DNA of 50,644 bases from CSBr16-58 sp051859825 (GTDB taxonomy: Bacteria > Bacteroidota > Bacteroidia > Flavobacteriales > Schleiferiaceae): positions 1 to 50,644 of the forward strand of contig JBHYFA010000005.1 in assembly GCA_051859825.1 (NCBI GenBank), given 5' to 3'. Both the position numbers and the translations under genes were made by a program. This document shows, piece by piece, positions 44,170-50,644 of the stretch. The notes beneath the pieces were generated by a model. The model made no database searches and was not told the origin of the DNA. It was given only the letters and a program-made list of their open reading frames with translations. Numbering within the stretch: position 1 is the stretch's first letter; each line of letters begins with the position of its first letter.

Positions 44170-46110
44170 TTAAGCATCAATCTTAGCATACTTTGCGTTT
44201 TTCTCGATAAACTCACGACGAGGAGGTACATCGTCGCCCATGAGCATGGAGAAAGTACGATCGGCTTCGGCTGCACTATCGATGGTTACGCGACGTAAGG
44301 TGCGGTTTGATGGGTTCATGGTGGTGTCCCAAAGCTGCTCTGCGTTCATCTCACCGAGACCTTTATAGCGCTGAACATTCACGCCAGACTCACTTTCGCC
44401 ACCCAATTCGCGGGCAATCATTTCCCTCTGTTGTTCATTCCAGGCGTACTGCTGTTTTGCGCCCTTTTTCAATAGGTACAATGGCGGAGCTGCAATGTAT
44501 ATATAGCCTTTTTCAATGAGCTCCTTCATGTATCGGAAGAAGAAAGTGAGAATCAGGGTGGCGATATGCGACCCATCCACATCCGCGTCACACATAATAA
44601 CGATTTTGTGGTAACGTAGCTTAGCGGTGTTTAAGGCTTTGGCATCTTCTTCGGTTCCTACACTAACTCCTAGGGCGGTGTAGATGTTGCGGATTTCTTC
44701 GTTTTCAAAAACCTTGTACGACATGGCTTTTTCCACGTTGAGAATTTTACCGCGCAGAGGAAGGATAGCTTGGAAGGCACGATCGCGACCTTGCTTGGCC
44801 GTACCACCCGCCGAGTCACCCTCTACGAGGAATATTTCGCAGATGGCAGGATCGGTTTCCGAACAGTCAGATAGCTTTCCGGGAAGTCCGGCCCCACTCA
44901 TTACATTCTTGCGCTGCACCATTTCGCGAGCCTTACGAGCAGCCACACGAGCCTTGGCTGCAAGGATAACTTTTTGTACGATGGTTTTGGCGTCGTTAGG
45001 GTTTTCTTCCAAGAAGTTGGTGAGCATTTCGCCTACCAGTTGATCTACAGCTCCAGAGACTTCGTTGTTTCCTAGTTTGGTTTTGGTTTGTCCTTCAAAC
45101 TGAGGCTCCATCACCTTCACCGAAATAACGGCGGTGAGACCTTCACGGAAGTCATCGCCGGCAACTTCTACTTTTTCCTTGGCTAAAAGTCCGCTTTCGT
45201 CGGCGTATTTTTTCAAAGTACGTGTTAGCGCCCTGCGGAAACCAGCTAGGTGCGTACCACCTTCGTGGGTGTTGATATTGTTTACGTAGGAAAAAATATT
45301 TTCGCTATAGGTGGTGTTGTAGTGCATGGCTACTTCCACGGGAATGCCGGCGCGCTCGCCTTCCATGTGAATGACTCCAGGAATAATTTTTTCGCGCGAT
45401 TCATCAACAAACTCAACAAATTCAATCAATCCTTTTTCTGAGAAGAACTCAGAATGACGGAAATTACCCTCTTCATCTTTTTCACGCTCATCCGTCAAGG
45501 AAATTTTGATACCTTTATTTAGGAAGGCCAATTCACGAAGTCTGGCTTCAAGAATGCCAAATTGATATTCGGTTTCGTGGAAAATACTTCCGTCGGGTTT
45601 GAAGGTAATGTGTGTTCCACGAATATCCGTATCGCCAATTTCTTTTACGGGATATTGAGGTGCGCCAATTTTAAACTCTTGCTGATACTGTTTGCCGTTA
45701 CGGAATACCACCGCTTTCAGGTCGGTTGAAAGTGCGTTAACACAACTTACCCCCACACCGTGAAGTCCACCGGAAACCTTATACGAGTCTTTATCAAATT
45801 TACCTCCGGCGTGAAGTACGGTTAGTACAACTTCCAATGCCGAGCGTTTTTCCTTTTCGTGCATATCCACCGGAATACCCCGACCATTATCTTTTACGGT
45901 AATGGAGTTGTTTTCGTGGATAAATACCTCAATCGTATCGCAATATCCGGCCATTGCTTCGTCGATAGAGTTGTCAACCACCTCATAAACTAAGTGGTGT
46001 AAACCCTTGACTCCCACGTCGCCGATGTACATGGCCGGGCGTTTACGTACGGCCTCTAAACCTTCAAGTATCTGGATGCTACTGGCACCGTATTCTTTTT
46101 GATCGCTCAT
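44170..46110 (-). CDS. gyrB: DNA gyrase subunit B
   Basis: The 646-residue ATPase subunit of gyrase introduces negative supercoils with GyrA. It has the GHKL ATP site (EVVDNSIDEA at 43-52, DNGRGIPVD near 74), the transducer region, the TOPRIM motifs EGDSAGG at 430-436 and DADVDG at 508-513, and QRYKGLGEMN at 580-589. The length fits Bacteroidota GyrB without the extra E. coli insert. The GyrB/ParE distinction rests on the overall pattern and is fairly safe. A -7 element lies 34 bases upstream. Confidence 0.95.
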   Translation of the reverse strand: MSDQKEYGASSIQILEGLEAVRKRPAMYIGDVGVKGLHHLVYEVVDNSIDEAMAGYCDTIEVFIHENNSITVKDNGRGIPVDMHEKEKRSALEVVLTVLHAGGKFDKDSYKVSGGLHGVGVSCVNALSTDLKAVVFRNGKQYQQEFKIGAPQYPVKEIGDTDIRGTHITFKPDGSIFHETEYQFGILEARLRELAFLNKGIKISLTDEREKDEEGNFRHSEFFSEKGLIEFVEFVDESREKIIPGVIHMEGERAGIPVEVAMHYNTTYSENIFSYVNNINTHEGGTHLAGFRRALTRTLKKYADESGLLAKEKVEVAGDDFREGLTAVISVKVMEPQFEGQTKTKLGNNEVSGAVDQLVGEMLTNFLEENPNDAKTIVQKVILAAKARVAARKAREMVQRKNVMSGAGLPGKLSDCSETDPAICEIFLVEGDSAGGTAKQGRDRAFQAILPLRGKILNVEKAMSYKVFENEEIRNIYTALGVSVGTEEDAKALNTAKLRYHKIVIMCDADVDGSHIATLILTFFFRYMKELIEKGYIYIAAPPLYLLKKGAKQQYAWNEQQREMIARELGGESESGVNVQRYKGLGEMNAEQLWDTTMNPSNRTLRRVTIDSAAEADRTFSMLMGDDVPPRREFIEKNAKYAKIDA

Positions 46111-46143
46111 TGGTTAATTATCAGTTTTTTTCTTTAATTTGGA

Positions 46144-46151
46144 CAAAGATA
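46144..46151 (-). promoter_or_regulatory. Promoter -7 element for gyrB
   Basis: On the minus strand this reads TATCTTTG, an exact TAnnTTTG, 34 bases upstream of the gyrB ATG. A TTTG -33 box was not found. Confidence 0.5.
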
Positions 46152-46347
46152 CTGAAAGGGGGTTCGTTTTTAATGATGCACCCTGCTAAAAAATAGCCTT
46201 TTTTAAACACTTTTTTTAACAGCTAAGGCAGAATCGTTCATAATTCATGTCGATTTAGTTTGATAGGGTTAAAAATCAATTTGAAGCGGAGAGAAGGGGT
46301 TGTGGCAGTAGCGCGATTCGTGGGGGTATGGGAACGAGGTGTGATTT
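46152..46347. other. Intergenic segment upstream of gyrB, no feature seen
   Basis: This AT-rich part of the 743-base gap between gyrB and the next gene has no start context and no recognisable product. The remainder of the gap holds the pseudogene fragments and stem-loop listed next. Confidence 0.5.
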
Positions 46348-46464
46348 GTTATTCGAAATCGGTTAGAATATATTGTCACAAAATCCGGTGCAAATCCATA
46401 CTATCGAAAAAAGAGGATTCTTCTTAAGGAGATGGACACTACGTATTATAAGCTGGAGTATTAA
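46348..46464 (+). pseudogene. Decayed C-terminal copy of the lipoprotein gene at 47633-48358
   Basis: The last 38 codons before TAA (46462-46464) translate to a sequence that aligns without gaps to the end of the lipoprotein at 47633-48358: LEYIVTKSG against IEYWVTKNG, and EMDTTYYKLEY against EMDTTYFKLEY, about 18 of 38 identical. An in-frame stop precedes it, so no intact gene can exist. It is followed by the same type of stem-loop that follows the intact gene. It is therefore the remnant of a duplicated unit. Confidence 0.8.
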
Positions 46465-46472
46465 AAAGAAAG

Positions 46473-46500
46473 GAGGCGAGATGCTGCAACACCACACCTC
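46473..46500. repeat. Stem-loop repeat, copy 1
   Basis: Arms GAGGCGAGATG (46473-46483) and CACCACACCTC (46490-46500) pair at 8 of 11 positions around the loop CTGCAA. It sits eight bases after the pseudogene stop. The loop and both arms resemble copy 2 at 48365-48394. Confidence 0.65.
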
Positions 46501-46513
46501 TAGGTAATTGATT

Positions 46514-46741
46514 TCAAGACTTCCTTCTCAATAAAGCGATTAGCTCCTGCCGCTCCTTACGCATTTCGGCTATTTCTTCTTTTAACAGTTTAATGTGTTC
46601 TTCGTAAAGTTCTTTTTGTGTGTAGTAAATGTTATTTAAATTAAATGCAGCATTGTCCTTAAACTCATTATTTGATTTTGGACTGAAAAAAAGCCCAAAA
46701 CCGAAAAAGGATGTAATGTTTTTTGTACTACTTTTGAATAA
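46514..46741 (-). pseudogene. Coiled-coil gene fragment, no start codon
   Basis: A minus-strand frame of 75 codons runs from just below an in-frame TGA to a TGA at 46514-46516. It has no ATG until near its end. The second half is a charged amphipathic helix (KELYEEHIKLLKEEIAEM, then KERQELIALLRRK), typical of the C-terminal coil of small regulators such as XRE-type repressors, but no helix-turn-helix part is present. It looks like the tail of a gene whose front was lost. Confidence 0.5.
46729..46736 (+). promoter_or_regulatory. Promoter -7 element upstream of the barrel operon
   Basis: TACTTTTG matches TAnnTTTG. It lies 117 bases before the ATG at 46854, which is long but possible. Confidence 0.35.
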
Positions 46742-46853
46742 TCATTTGCAATGATAATTGTATGGTTATTTTACGTATGCAAAATATTGAGACGGTTCAC
46801 GAACTAATTATATAACTCAAAAGCTATGAAAAATCACACAATCTGAATTTCTT

Positions 46854-47621
46854 ATGCACAACATTTTTATTTTGAGAGTTTTATTGGTTTCATGTTTTGG
46901 CCTTTATTCACTTTCTGGCTTAGCACAGTCGGAGGAGCGTATTGGAAGCATTTACCTTGGTGTAGAACAGCCAAAAAATAGTTATATAAGTTTTAACTTT
47001 GGCGTAGCCCAGCCTCTCGGTGCTTTTGCAAATAAATATCCGAGTAATAGCAGTAATAGTTTTGCAGGTATAGGCTTTCATAGAGAATTTACTCTTGCTT
47101 TTGGAATAACTGAAAAGTACAGATTATGCTTATCCTCCTTAGTTACAACGCATCAAACCAATAATCAAAATTTTATAAATGATTTTTCAGGAAGTACTCC
47201 CGGAGCAGGTGATGTTTTTAACGGTGACTGGGAATCTTATTACCTGATGTTAGGGTTTCTCAGAGTTTTTGATTTATCTAAGAGCTTACAATTAGAATCT
47301 GGGCCAATGATAGGGTGGCACATCTCATATATTGACGAGACTAGAGCGTATAATTTAGACGGCCCTCCCGGATCACCACGAAGTGTTTATTTGCTTGAAA
47401 AAGAATCTACTTCAGTTCTAGGATTAGGTGCTAGAGCTAAGCTTAGATATAATTGGAAGAATAAATTATGCTTTTTTTCTACTGTAGATTTCCTTTGGGC
47501 AAATCCAAGTGTTGAAGATAGAGAGATAAGTATAAATTTTGATAGAATAATTCAGTTTACATCATTTAAACAACAAGTTGCTGCTGTAGCATTTAGCTTA
47601 GGATTTGGCTTTTACCTTTAA
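46854..47621 (+). CDS. Outer-membrane beta-barrel protein
   Basis: The 255-residue product has a signal peptide ending near LSGLAQ and then strand-like segments with aromatic ends. It closes with VAFSLGFGFYL, a typical barrel end with a terminal aromatic-hydrophobic pair. No named family was recognised. It is AT-rich by eye compared with the housekeeping genes. It is followed after 11 bases by a lipoprotein gene, so the two may act together at the outer membrane. Confidence 0.7.
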   Translation: MHNIFILRVLLVSCFGLYSLSGLAQSEERIGSIYLGVEQPKNSYISFNFGVAQPLGAFANKYPSNSSNSFAGIGFHREFTLAFGITEKYRLCLSSLVTTHQTNNQNFINDFSGSTPGAGDVFNGDWESYYLMLGFLRVFDLSKSLQLESGPMIGWHISYIDETRAYNLDGPPGSPRSVYLLEKESTSVLGLGARAKLRYNWKNKLCFFSTVDFLWANPSVEDREISINFDRIIQFTSFKQQVAAVAFSLGFGFYL

Positions 47622-47632
47622 TATTTTAGAGT

Positions 47633-48358
47633 ATGAGAAATATGGCATCAAGGAGTTTGAAGCACTTTAAACTTACCATTATTTTGGTTGTAATATTAAT
47701 GAGCAATTGTACCAAAACAGAAGAAGAAGTGCCTATCATAACTAAGGTTCACGGACATCTTATGGTTTTGGGAACAGATGAAATAATTAATGATAGGCCG
47801 TATAAAATACAATTGATAAGTAGTAATAGAAGTGTTCTTAAAGAAGTTTATACTGATGAAAACGGATATTACGAGTTTGAATTTGAAGGATTGAGAGAAG
47901 AATACCATTCTTTTTATTTAGAATTTGATCGAAGTGATTTTCCTGATGATACTTACACAGGAGGAATAGCGCTAAAAATTGACACCATAGAACAACCTTT
48001 CCTAAATGGACGCCCTAGACCGGGGAGTTATAAAGGAGATGGAGGCTTTTTTGCGGGATATAGGAGTTGGGCAAATGTAAACCTTGAAAAAAAAGCATGG
48101 GTTGAACTTCATGTAGAGAATATTGATCCTAATATTGGGGATCGTATAAGCATAAGATACGCCAGCCATAGAGGGACAGGGAGTTGGGAATATGTTTTTC
48201 ATGACGGCGCAAACTTTAAAGTAATTCTTCCCGGCGTGGGTAATGTTGAAAATATCATTGAGTATTGGGTTACAAAAAATGGAATCTCCATCCCATTACA
48301 AATTGCCAAACCAAAACTCGGTGAAATGGATACTACCTATTTTAAACTTGAATATTAA
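47633..48358 (+). CDS. Lipoprotein with carboxypeptidase-regulatory-like domain
   Basis: The 241-residue protein has a lipobox (LMSNC, Cys26). Residues 40-115 resemble a prealbumin/CarboxypepD_reg-type fold (DRPYKIQLISSNRSVLKEVY, TDENGYYEFEFEGL). The end (EYWVTKNG, then EMDTTYFKLEY) has a decayed second copy at 46348-46464. Function unknown. The preceding barrel gene ends 11 bases upstream. A stem-loop of the repeat type follows seven bases after the stop and may act as a terminator. Confidence 0.75.
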   Translation: MRNMASRSLKHFKLTIILVVILMSNCTKTEEEVPIITKVHGHLMVLGTDEIINDRPYKIQLISSNRSVLKEVYTDENGYYEFEFEGLREEYHSFYLEFDRSDFPDDTYTGGIALKIDTIEQPFLNGRPRPGSYKGDGGFFAGYRSWANVNLEKKAWVELHVENIDPNIGDRISIRYASHRGTGSWEYVFHDGANFKVILPGVGNVENIIEYWVTKNGISIPLQIAKPKLGEMDTTYFKLEY

Positions 48359-48364
48359 AAAAAT

Positions 48365-48394
48365 CGCGATGATGTGCGGCAACACATCACCGCG
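48365..48394. repeat. Stem-loop repeat, copy 2
   Basis: CGCGATGATGTG (48365-48376) and CACATCACCGCG (48383-48394) pair at 11 of 12 positions around the loop CGGCAA. It follows the lipoprotein stop by seven bases. The similarity to copy 1 continues past the stem as TTGATTT in both. Confidence 0.7.
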
Positions 48395-48432
48395 TTGCAG
48401 TTGATTTACTATTAAACCTAAAAAAGAATAAA

Positions 48433-48601
48433 ATGAAAACATTAACTGTGATTTTTTTTGCCTTGGGATTTTCAGTTTTTGGATACGCCCAATCCCGCGA
48501 AATCTACTACGAATACGACGGAAATGGCAACAGAGTGATGCGTTTTGTGGATTATGCCGGAAGAAGGTGAGGTGCGCAGGGTGAAGGTGGTGAAACAGTA
48601 A
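48433..48601 (+). pseudogene. Truncated secreted YD/RHS-repeat-like gene
   Basis: From ATG 48433 a signal peptide (ending near FGYAQ) leads into one YD repeat, YYEYDGNGNRVMRF, and stops at 48568-48570 after 45 residues. In another frame the reading continues from the middle of the gene as MPEEGEVRRVKVVKQ to a TAA at 48599-48601, as if one frameshift broke a slightly longer gene. YD repeats belong to RHS-type proteins, which are usually very long. This is either a broken mini-gene or the relic of one. Confidence 0.5.
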
Positions 48602-48612
48602 TAAACAATACT

Positions 48613-49302
48613 ATGATGCGAAGAACCTATTTCTGTTTAATGTTCTTGTTCGTAATGTCCGTTTCAGGCTTTGCGCAGATAAATAAGCATTCTTTTGGGG
48701 GTGGGATTACCAATGGGGTCGTGCATTATTCAAAGGAGTTTTCTCCTTCAAGCAGTTTACATGAAGAGAGGATGTTAATGGATAGTTATACTCCATATGC
48801 TTTTGGTTTTCACGGCAGTTTTTTAAACACTTCCAATAAATGGTTTGCTTGGAAAACGAGTTTAAATATAGGAACAACAGTTAGCTTTACCCGTCGTGTT
48901 ATTCCGTATAATCAGTATAGTTCTCCAATAATTTATAGTCAGCGTACATTTTGGGGTGATGTGGGCTTTGGTCCTTTACTAACTTACGTAAAAGATGATT
49001 ACGGCTTTTTTATTGGAGTAAGTCTTGATTTATCGCTCTCAGGAGTTGAAATTATTGCATCTCCATTATCTGAGTCTATTAATAGTAATACTAGGTTTAA
49101 CAGGTATCCTTACTTTGTTCCTGCAATGAAATTAGGTTATTGGCAACGTATGGGTAATATTAATAGTCCTTGGTATTTAGAGGTAGAATTAGTTCAACGC
49201 GACATGATTACTACTTACATAAATCTCTTTGACAATTATCGATTAAATATCCATCGCTTATATGCAATTACAATAGGTTTCCGCTATGAAATTAAAGAAT
49301 AA
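48613..49302 (+). CDS. Outer-membrane beta-barrel protein
   Basis: The 229-residue protein has a signal peptide (ending SGFAQ) and alternating strand segments, ending with a typical barrel close (LYAITIGFRYEIKE). No named family was recognised. It overlaps the next barrel gene by 17 bases, so the pair is translated together. A second methionine directly after the first leaves the exact start uncertain by one residue. Confidence 0.7.
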   Translation: MMRRTYFCLMFLFVMSVSGFAQINKHSFGGGITNGVVHYSKEFSPSSSLHEERMLMDSYTPYAFGFHGSFLNTSNKWFAWKTSLNIGTTVSFTRRVIPYNQYSSPIIYSQRTFWGDVGFGPLLTYVKDDYGFFIGVSLDLSLSGVEIIASPLSESINSNTRFNRYPYFVPAMKLGYWQRMGNINSPWYLEVELVQRDMITTYINLFDNYRLNIHRLYAITIGFRYEIKE

Positions 49303-49957
49303 CATCAAATTATATTTTTTGCTTGTTTGGGTAGTTTGCTTAAACACAAATAAACTAATTGGCCAAAAACACTATGTAACACCAAAGCACTCCATTGGAT
49401 TAGAATTGAGCTATTCGCTTGCCTTACTTCAAAATTACAGTTCCAATTACAGTCAAATTTATTATTCATTTCCTACGTATAGTTTTGGAAATGGCAGTTC
49501 CTTAATTCTACCATATCAGTATTCTTCCAAAAAATCGTTTTTAGGTTTTCAGTCTGGATTAGGTTTATTTATGTGGAGCGTTAATCGCAGTAGTGGGTTT
49601 ACCGCTGAAAATTACGATTTTTACACAATAGGATTGCCTATAGTTGTACAGTTTAAAGTATCTAAGTCGTTTTGGATTGAAAGTGGTTTTCAGATAAATT
49701 TCCCTGTTTACAATTCGCTTTTTGCTCATAATCAGCCAATATCAGTTTCGGATGTTGAAATTCAGGCTGTTTTAGGCTTCCGTTATCATCTGTTTAAATC
49801 TTTTTCCTTTAGAGGACGTATTCATCATGGTATTTCACCAGCCTATCAATTTTCTCATGAGGCTATGCCTATTTTTGAAGCACCTTCCGCTAATTATCGG
49901 TACAGATTAATAGCATTTGAAATGGGTGTAAGCTATTTGTTCCCGTTGAAAAAGTAA
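49286..49957 (+). CDS. Outer-membrane beta-barrel protein (PorT-like)
   Basis: The 223-residue protein has a signal (ending near NKLIGQ) and strand-like sequence with many aromatic residues (FLGFQSGLGLFMWSVN, then YDFYTIGLPIVVQFKVS, and a final EMGVSYLFPLKK). The pattern, with one strand of 'GLP' type after an acidic turn, is that of PorT/outer-membrane beta-barrel domains. It overlaps the preceding barrel gene by 17 bases. The function is unknown. Confidence 0.72.
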   Translation: MKLKNNIKLYFLLVWVVCLNTNKLIGQKHYVTPKHSIGLELSYSLALLQNYSSNYSQIYYSFPTYSFGNGSSLILPYQYSSKKSFLGFQSGLGLFMWSVNRSSGFTAENYDFYTIGLPIVVQFKVSKSFWIESGFQINFPVYNSLFAHNQPISVSDVEIQAVLGFRYHLFKSFSFRGRIHHGISPAYQFSHEAMPIFEAPSANYRYRLIAFEMGVSYLFPLKK

Positions 49958-50009
49958 ATGGGCTTTTGTGAGTCTATTTTGAGCTTTTCCAACTATCTCT
50001 TTTGAATTA

Positions 50010-50112
50010 TTACACAAAGCTCACAAAGGAGACGCAACGTTTCACGAAGTTGAATGTTTTGCATAACAGAACTTTGTGCACTTTTGTGTATTCTTTGTGT
50101 TCCTTTGTGTAA
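50010..50112. repeat. Imperfect inverted repeat built from CACAAAG units
   Basis: The left arm (50010-50051) has TTACACAAAG, CACAAAG and related words at a 9-10 base period. The right arm (50070-50112) carries CTTTGTG repeats ending in CTTTGTGTAA. Outer ends are exact complements. It is related in design to the CACGAA element at 30816-30933. Confidence 0.7.
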
Positions 50113-50196
50113 TAGCTTTTAAGTTATGTCTCATGCTTTAGAAAGTTAGCGTCTTGGTTTTGGTTTATTGAAGTACTGGAATCGTGAAGGAATCTC

Positions 50197-50227
50197 TTGC
50201 GTGGGGTTCGTATAATTCGTATTTTTG
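50197..50227 (+). promoter_or_regulatory. Promoter for the toxin-antitoxin pair
   Basis: TTG (50197-50199), a 20-base spacer and TATTTTTG (50220-50227) match the Bacteroidota promoter. The antitoxin ATG is 23 bases downstream. Confidence 0.7.
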
Positions 50228-50249
50228 TTTAATTCTAAATACGATTTGT

Positions 50250-50489
50250 ATGAATACCATAATAATTAAAGCGGACAACAAGCTTACAAAGGCGTTGGTT
50301 GCAATTTGTAGTGCTTTGAATCTCACATACGAAGTAAAGAAGGATGAGGCTTTAAGCTCTGTTGTTGAAGAGGAAGGAGCTGTTTATGATCCGGAATTTG
50401 TTAAAATGGTTTTAGAGCGTGCGGAAAGTGCTCGAAAAGGAAATACTGTTCCCTACACAGATGAAATGCGAAAAGAGCTTTTTGGGTAA
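50250..50489 (+). CDS. Antitoxin-like small protein
   Basis: The 79-residue product (MNTIIIKADNKLTKALVAIC at the start) has a short DNA-binding-like N-terminal part, a middle helix and a C-terminal part with PEFVKMVLERAESARKG and PYTDEMRKELFG, the tail pattern of antitoxins that neutralise RelE/YoeB-type toxins. The ATG at 50250 is used because it fits the promoter; a GTG further upstream would lie before the -7 element. Its stop overlaps the toxin start by one base (TAATG), a usual toxin-antitoxin arrangement. Confidence 0.75.
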   Translation: MNTIIIKADNKLTKALVAICSALNLTYEVKKDEALSSVVEEEGAVYDPEFVKMVLERAESARKGNTVPYTDEMRKELFG

Positions 50490-50644
50490 TGAGCTATAAA
50501 ATTCTTTTTGAAAAGAGAGCTCTTGAGGATATTAAGAAGATAACTCGATCGGGAAGAAAGAGTGGCCTTCATAGAGTGAGTGCTCGAGGGGAGGAGCTGG
50601 AACCGCATGGTAGGGTTGGGGAGGGAAGGGGCGTCGGGTGCGTG
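50489..50644 (+). CDS. YoeB/Txe-type toxin, partial (cut by window end)
   Basis: The frame starts MSYKILFEKRALEDIKKITRSG, close to the start of YoeB/Txe-type RelE-fold mRNA endonucleases. The remaining visible part reads KSGLHRVSARGEELEPHGRVG and then becomes Gly-rich, unlike the family, where LLEELEEHPRVGTG-type sequence is expected. Catalytic residues lie beyond the window end. The last 80 or so bases are unusually G-rich and may contain sequence errors. Confidence 0.65.
   Translation, partial: MSYKILFEKRALEDIKKITRSGRKSGLHRVSARGEELEPHGRVGEGRGVGCV

Noticed and set aside
46825..46845. Tiny frame MKNHTI before the barrel gene
   Set aside because: Only six codons before a stop; no sign that it is a leader peptide.
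46473..48394. Integron attC sites
   Set aside because: The stem-loops lack the GTTRRRY/RYYYAAC core sites and no integrase gene is present; the genes between them are a normal operon.
50184..50249. GTG start for the antitoxin
   Set aside because: It lies upstream of the promoter's -7 box, so it would not be in the transcript.

Overview
The window looks like a chromosomal piece of a Bacteroidota genome, most likely a marine-type member of the Flavobacteriales. Four secreted proteins carry C-terminal sorting domains of the type IX secretion system (T9SS). Lipoproteins and outer-membrane barrels are frequent. Promoters follow the Bacteroidota form TTTG-N(18-20)-TAnnTTTG, start codons lack clear Shine-Dalgarno sites, and SecA is the long (1115 aa) Bacteroidota form. 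No rRNA, tRNA, CRISPR array or intact insertion sequence was seen.

Layout. 1-3895 (minus): an operon of a Cys-rich lipoprotein, a T9SS-sorted surface protein and an outer-membrane barrel cut by the window edge. 4025-5179 (minus): a divergent PiT-type phosphate transporter. 5528-8984: a PaaZ-type fusion enzyme, a phosphopantetheinyl transferase and a DUF3050 protein. 9556-13627: a CsgG-like lipoprotein, an LPP20-like lipoprotein and a DUF418 membrane protein. 13698-18019: an unrecognised coiled-coil membrane protein, a periplasmic DUF4097-like protein, glutamate dehydrogenase and a ligase-associated exonuclease. 18125-19962: two DUF1538 membrane paralogues followed by a short PII-like protein, closed by a terminator. 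20051-25394: a voltage-gated K+ channel, an LPG-synthase-type membrane protein, DUF2797, an AtoE-type fatty acid transporter, DUF3127 and a flavin reductase. 25633-30746: an esterase-like lipoprotein, LpxK, a Reeler-like T9SS protein and an Ig-like lipoprotein. 30747-31171: non-coding, with a long inverted repeat and a candidate small RNA. 31172-33895 (minus): a polyamine operon (arginine decarboxylase, deoxyhypusine-synthase-like protein, small acidic protein). 34026-38625 (minus): two T9SS-sorted metallopeptidases (M1, M36). 38704-46110: deoxynucleoside kinase, SecA, SCO protein, YigZ and GyrB. 46111-50644: an AT-rich accessory region with barrels, a lipoprotein, decayed gene copies, stem-loop repeats and a toxin-antitoxin pair cut by the right edge.

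How the genes fit together. Most of the window is housekeeping: envelope building (LpxK, SecA, T9SS cargo), nitrogen handling (GdhA, the PII-like protein, arginine decarboxylase) and DNA topology (GyrB). The least explained unit is the DUF1538-DUF1538-PII-like operon, which looks like a two-subunit transporter with its own nucleotide-sensing regulator. The right end is the most plastic part. There the last 38 codons of a lipoprotein gene and its trailing stem-loop recur as a decayed copy about 1.9 kb away, which indicates tandem duplication and loss.
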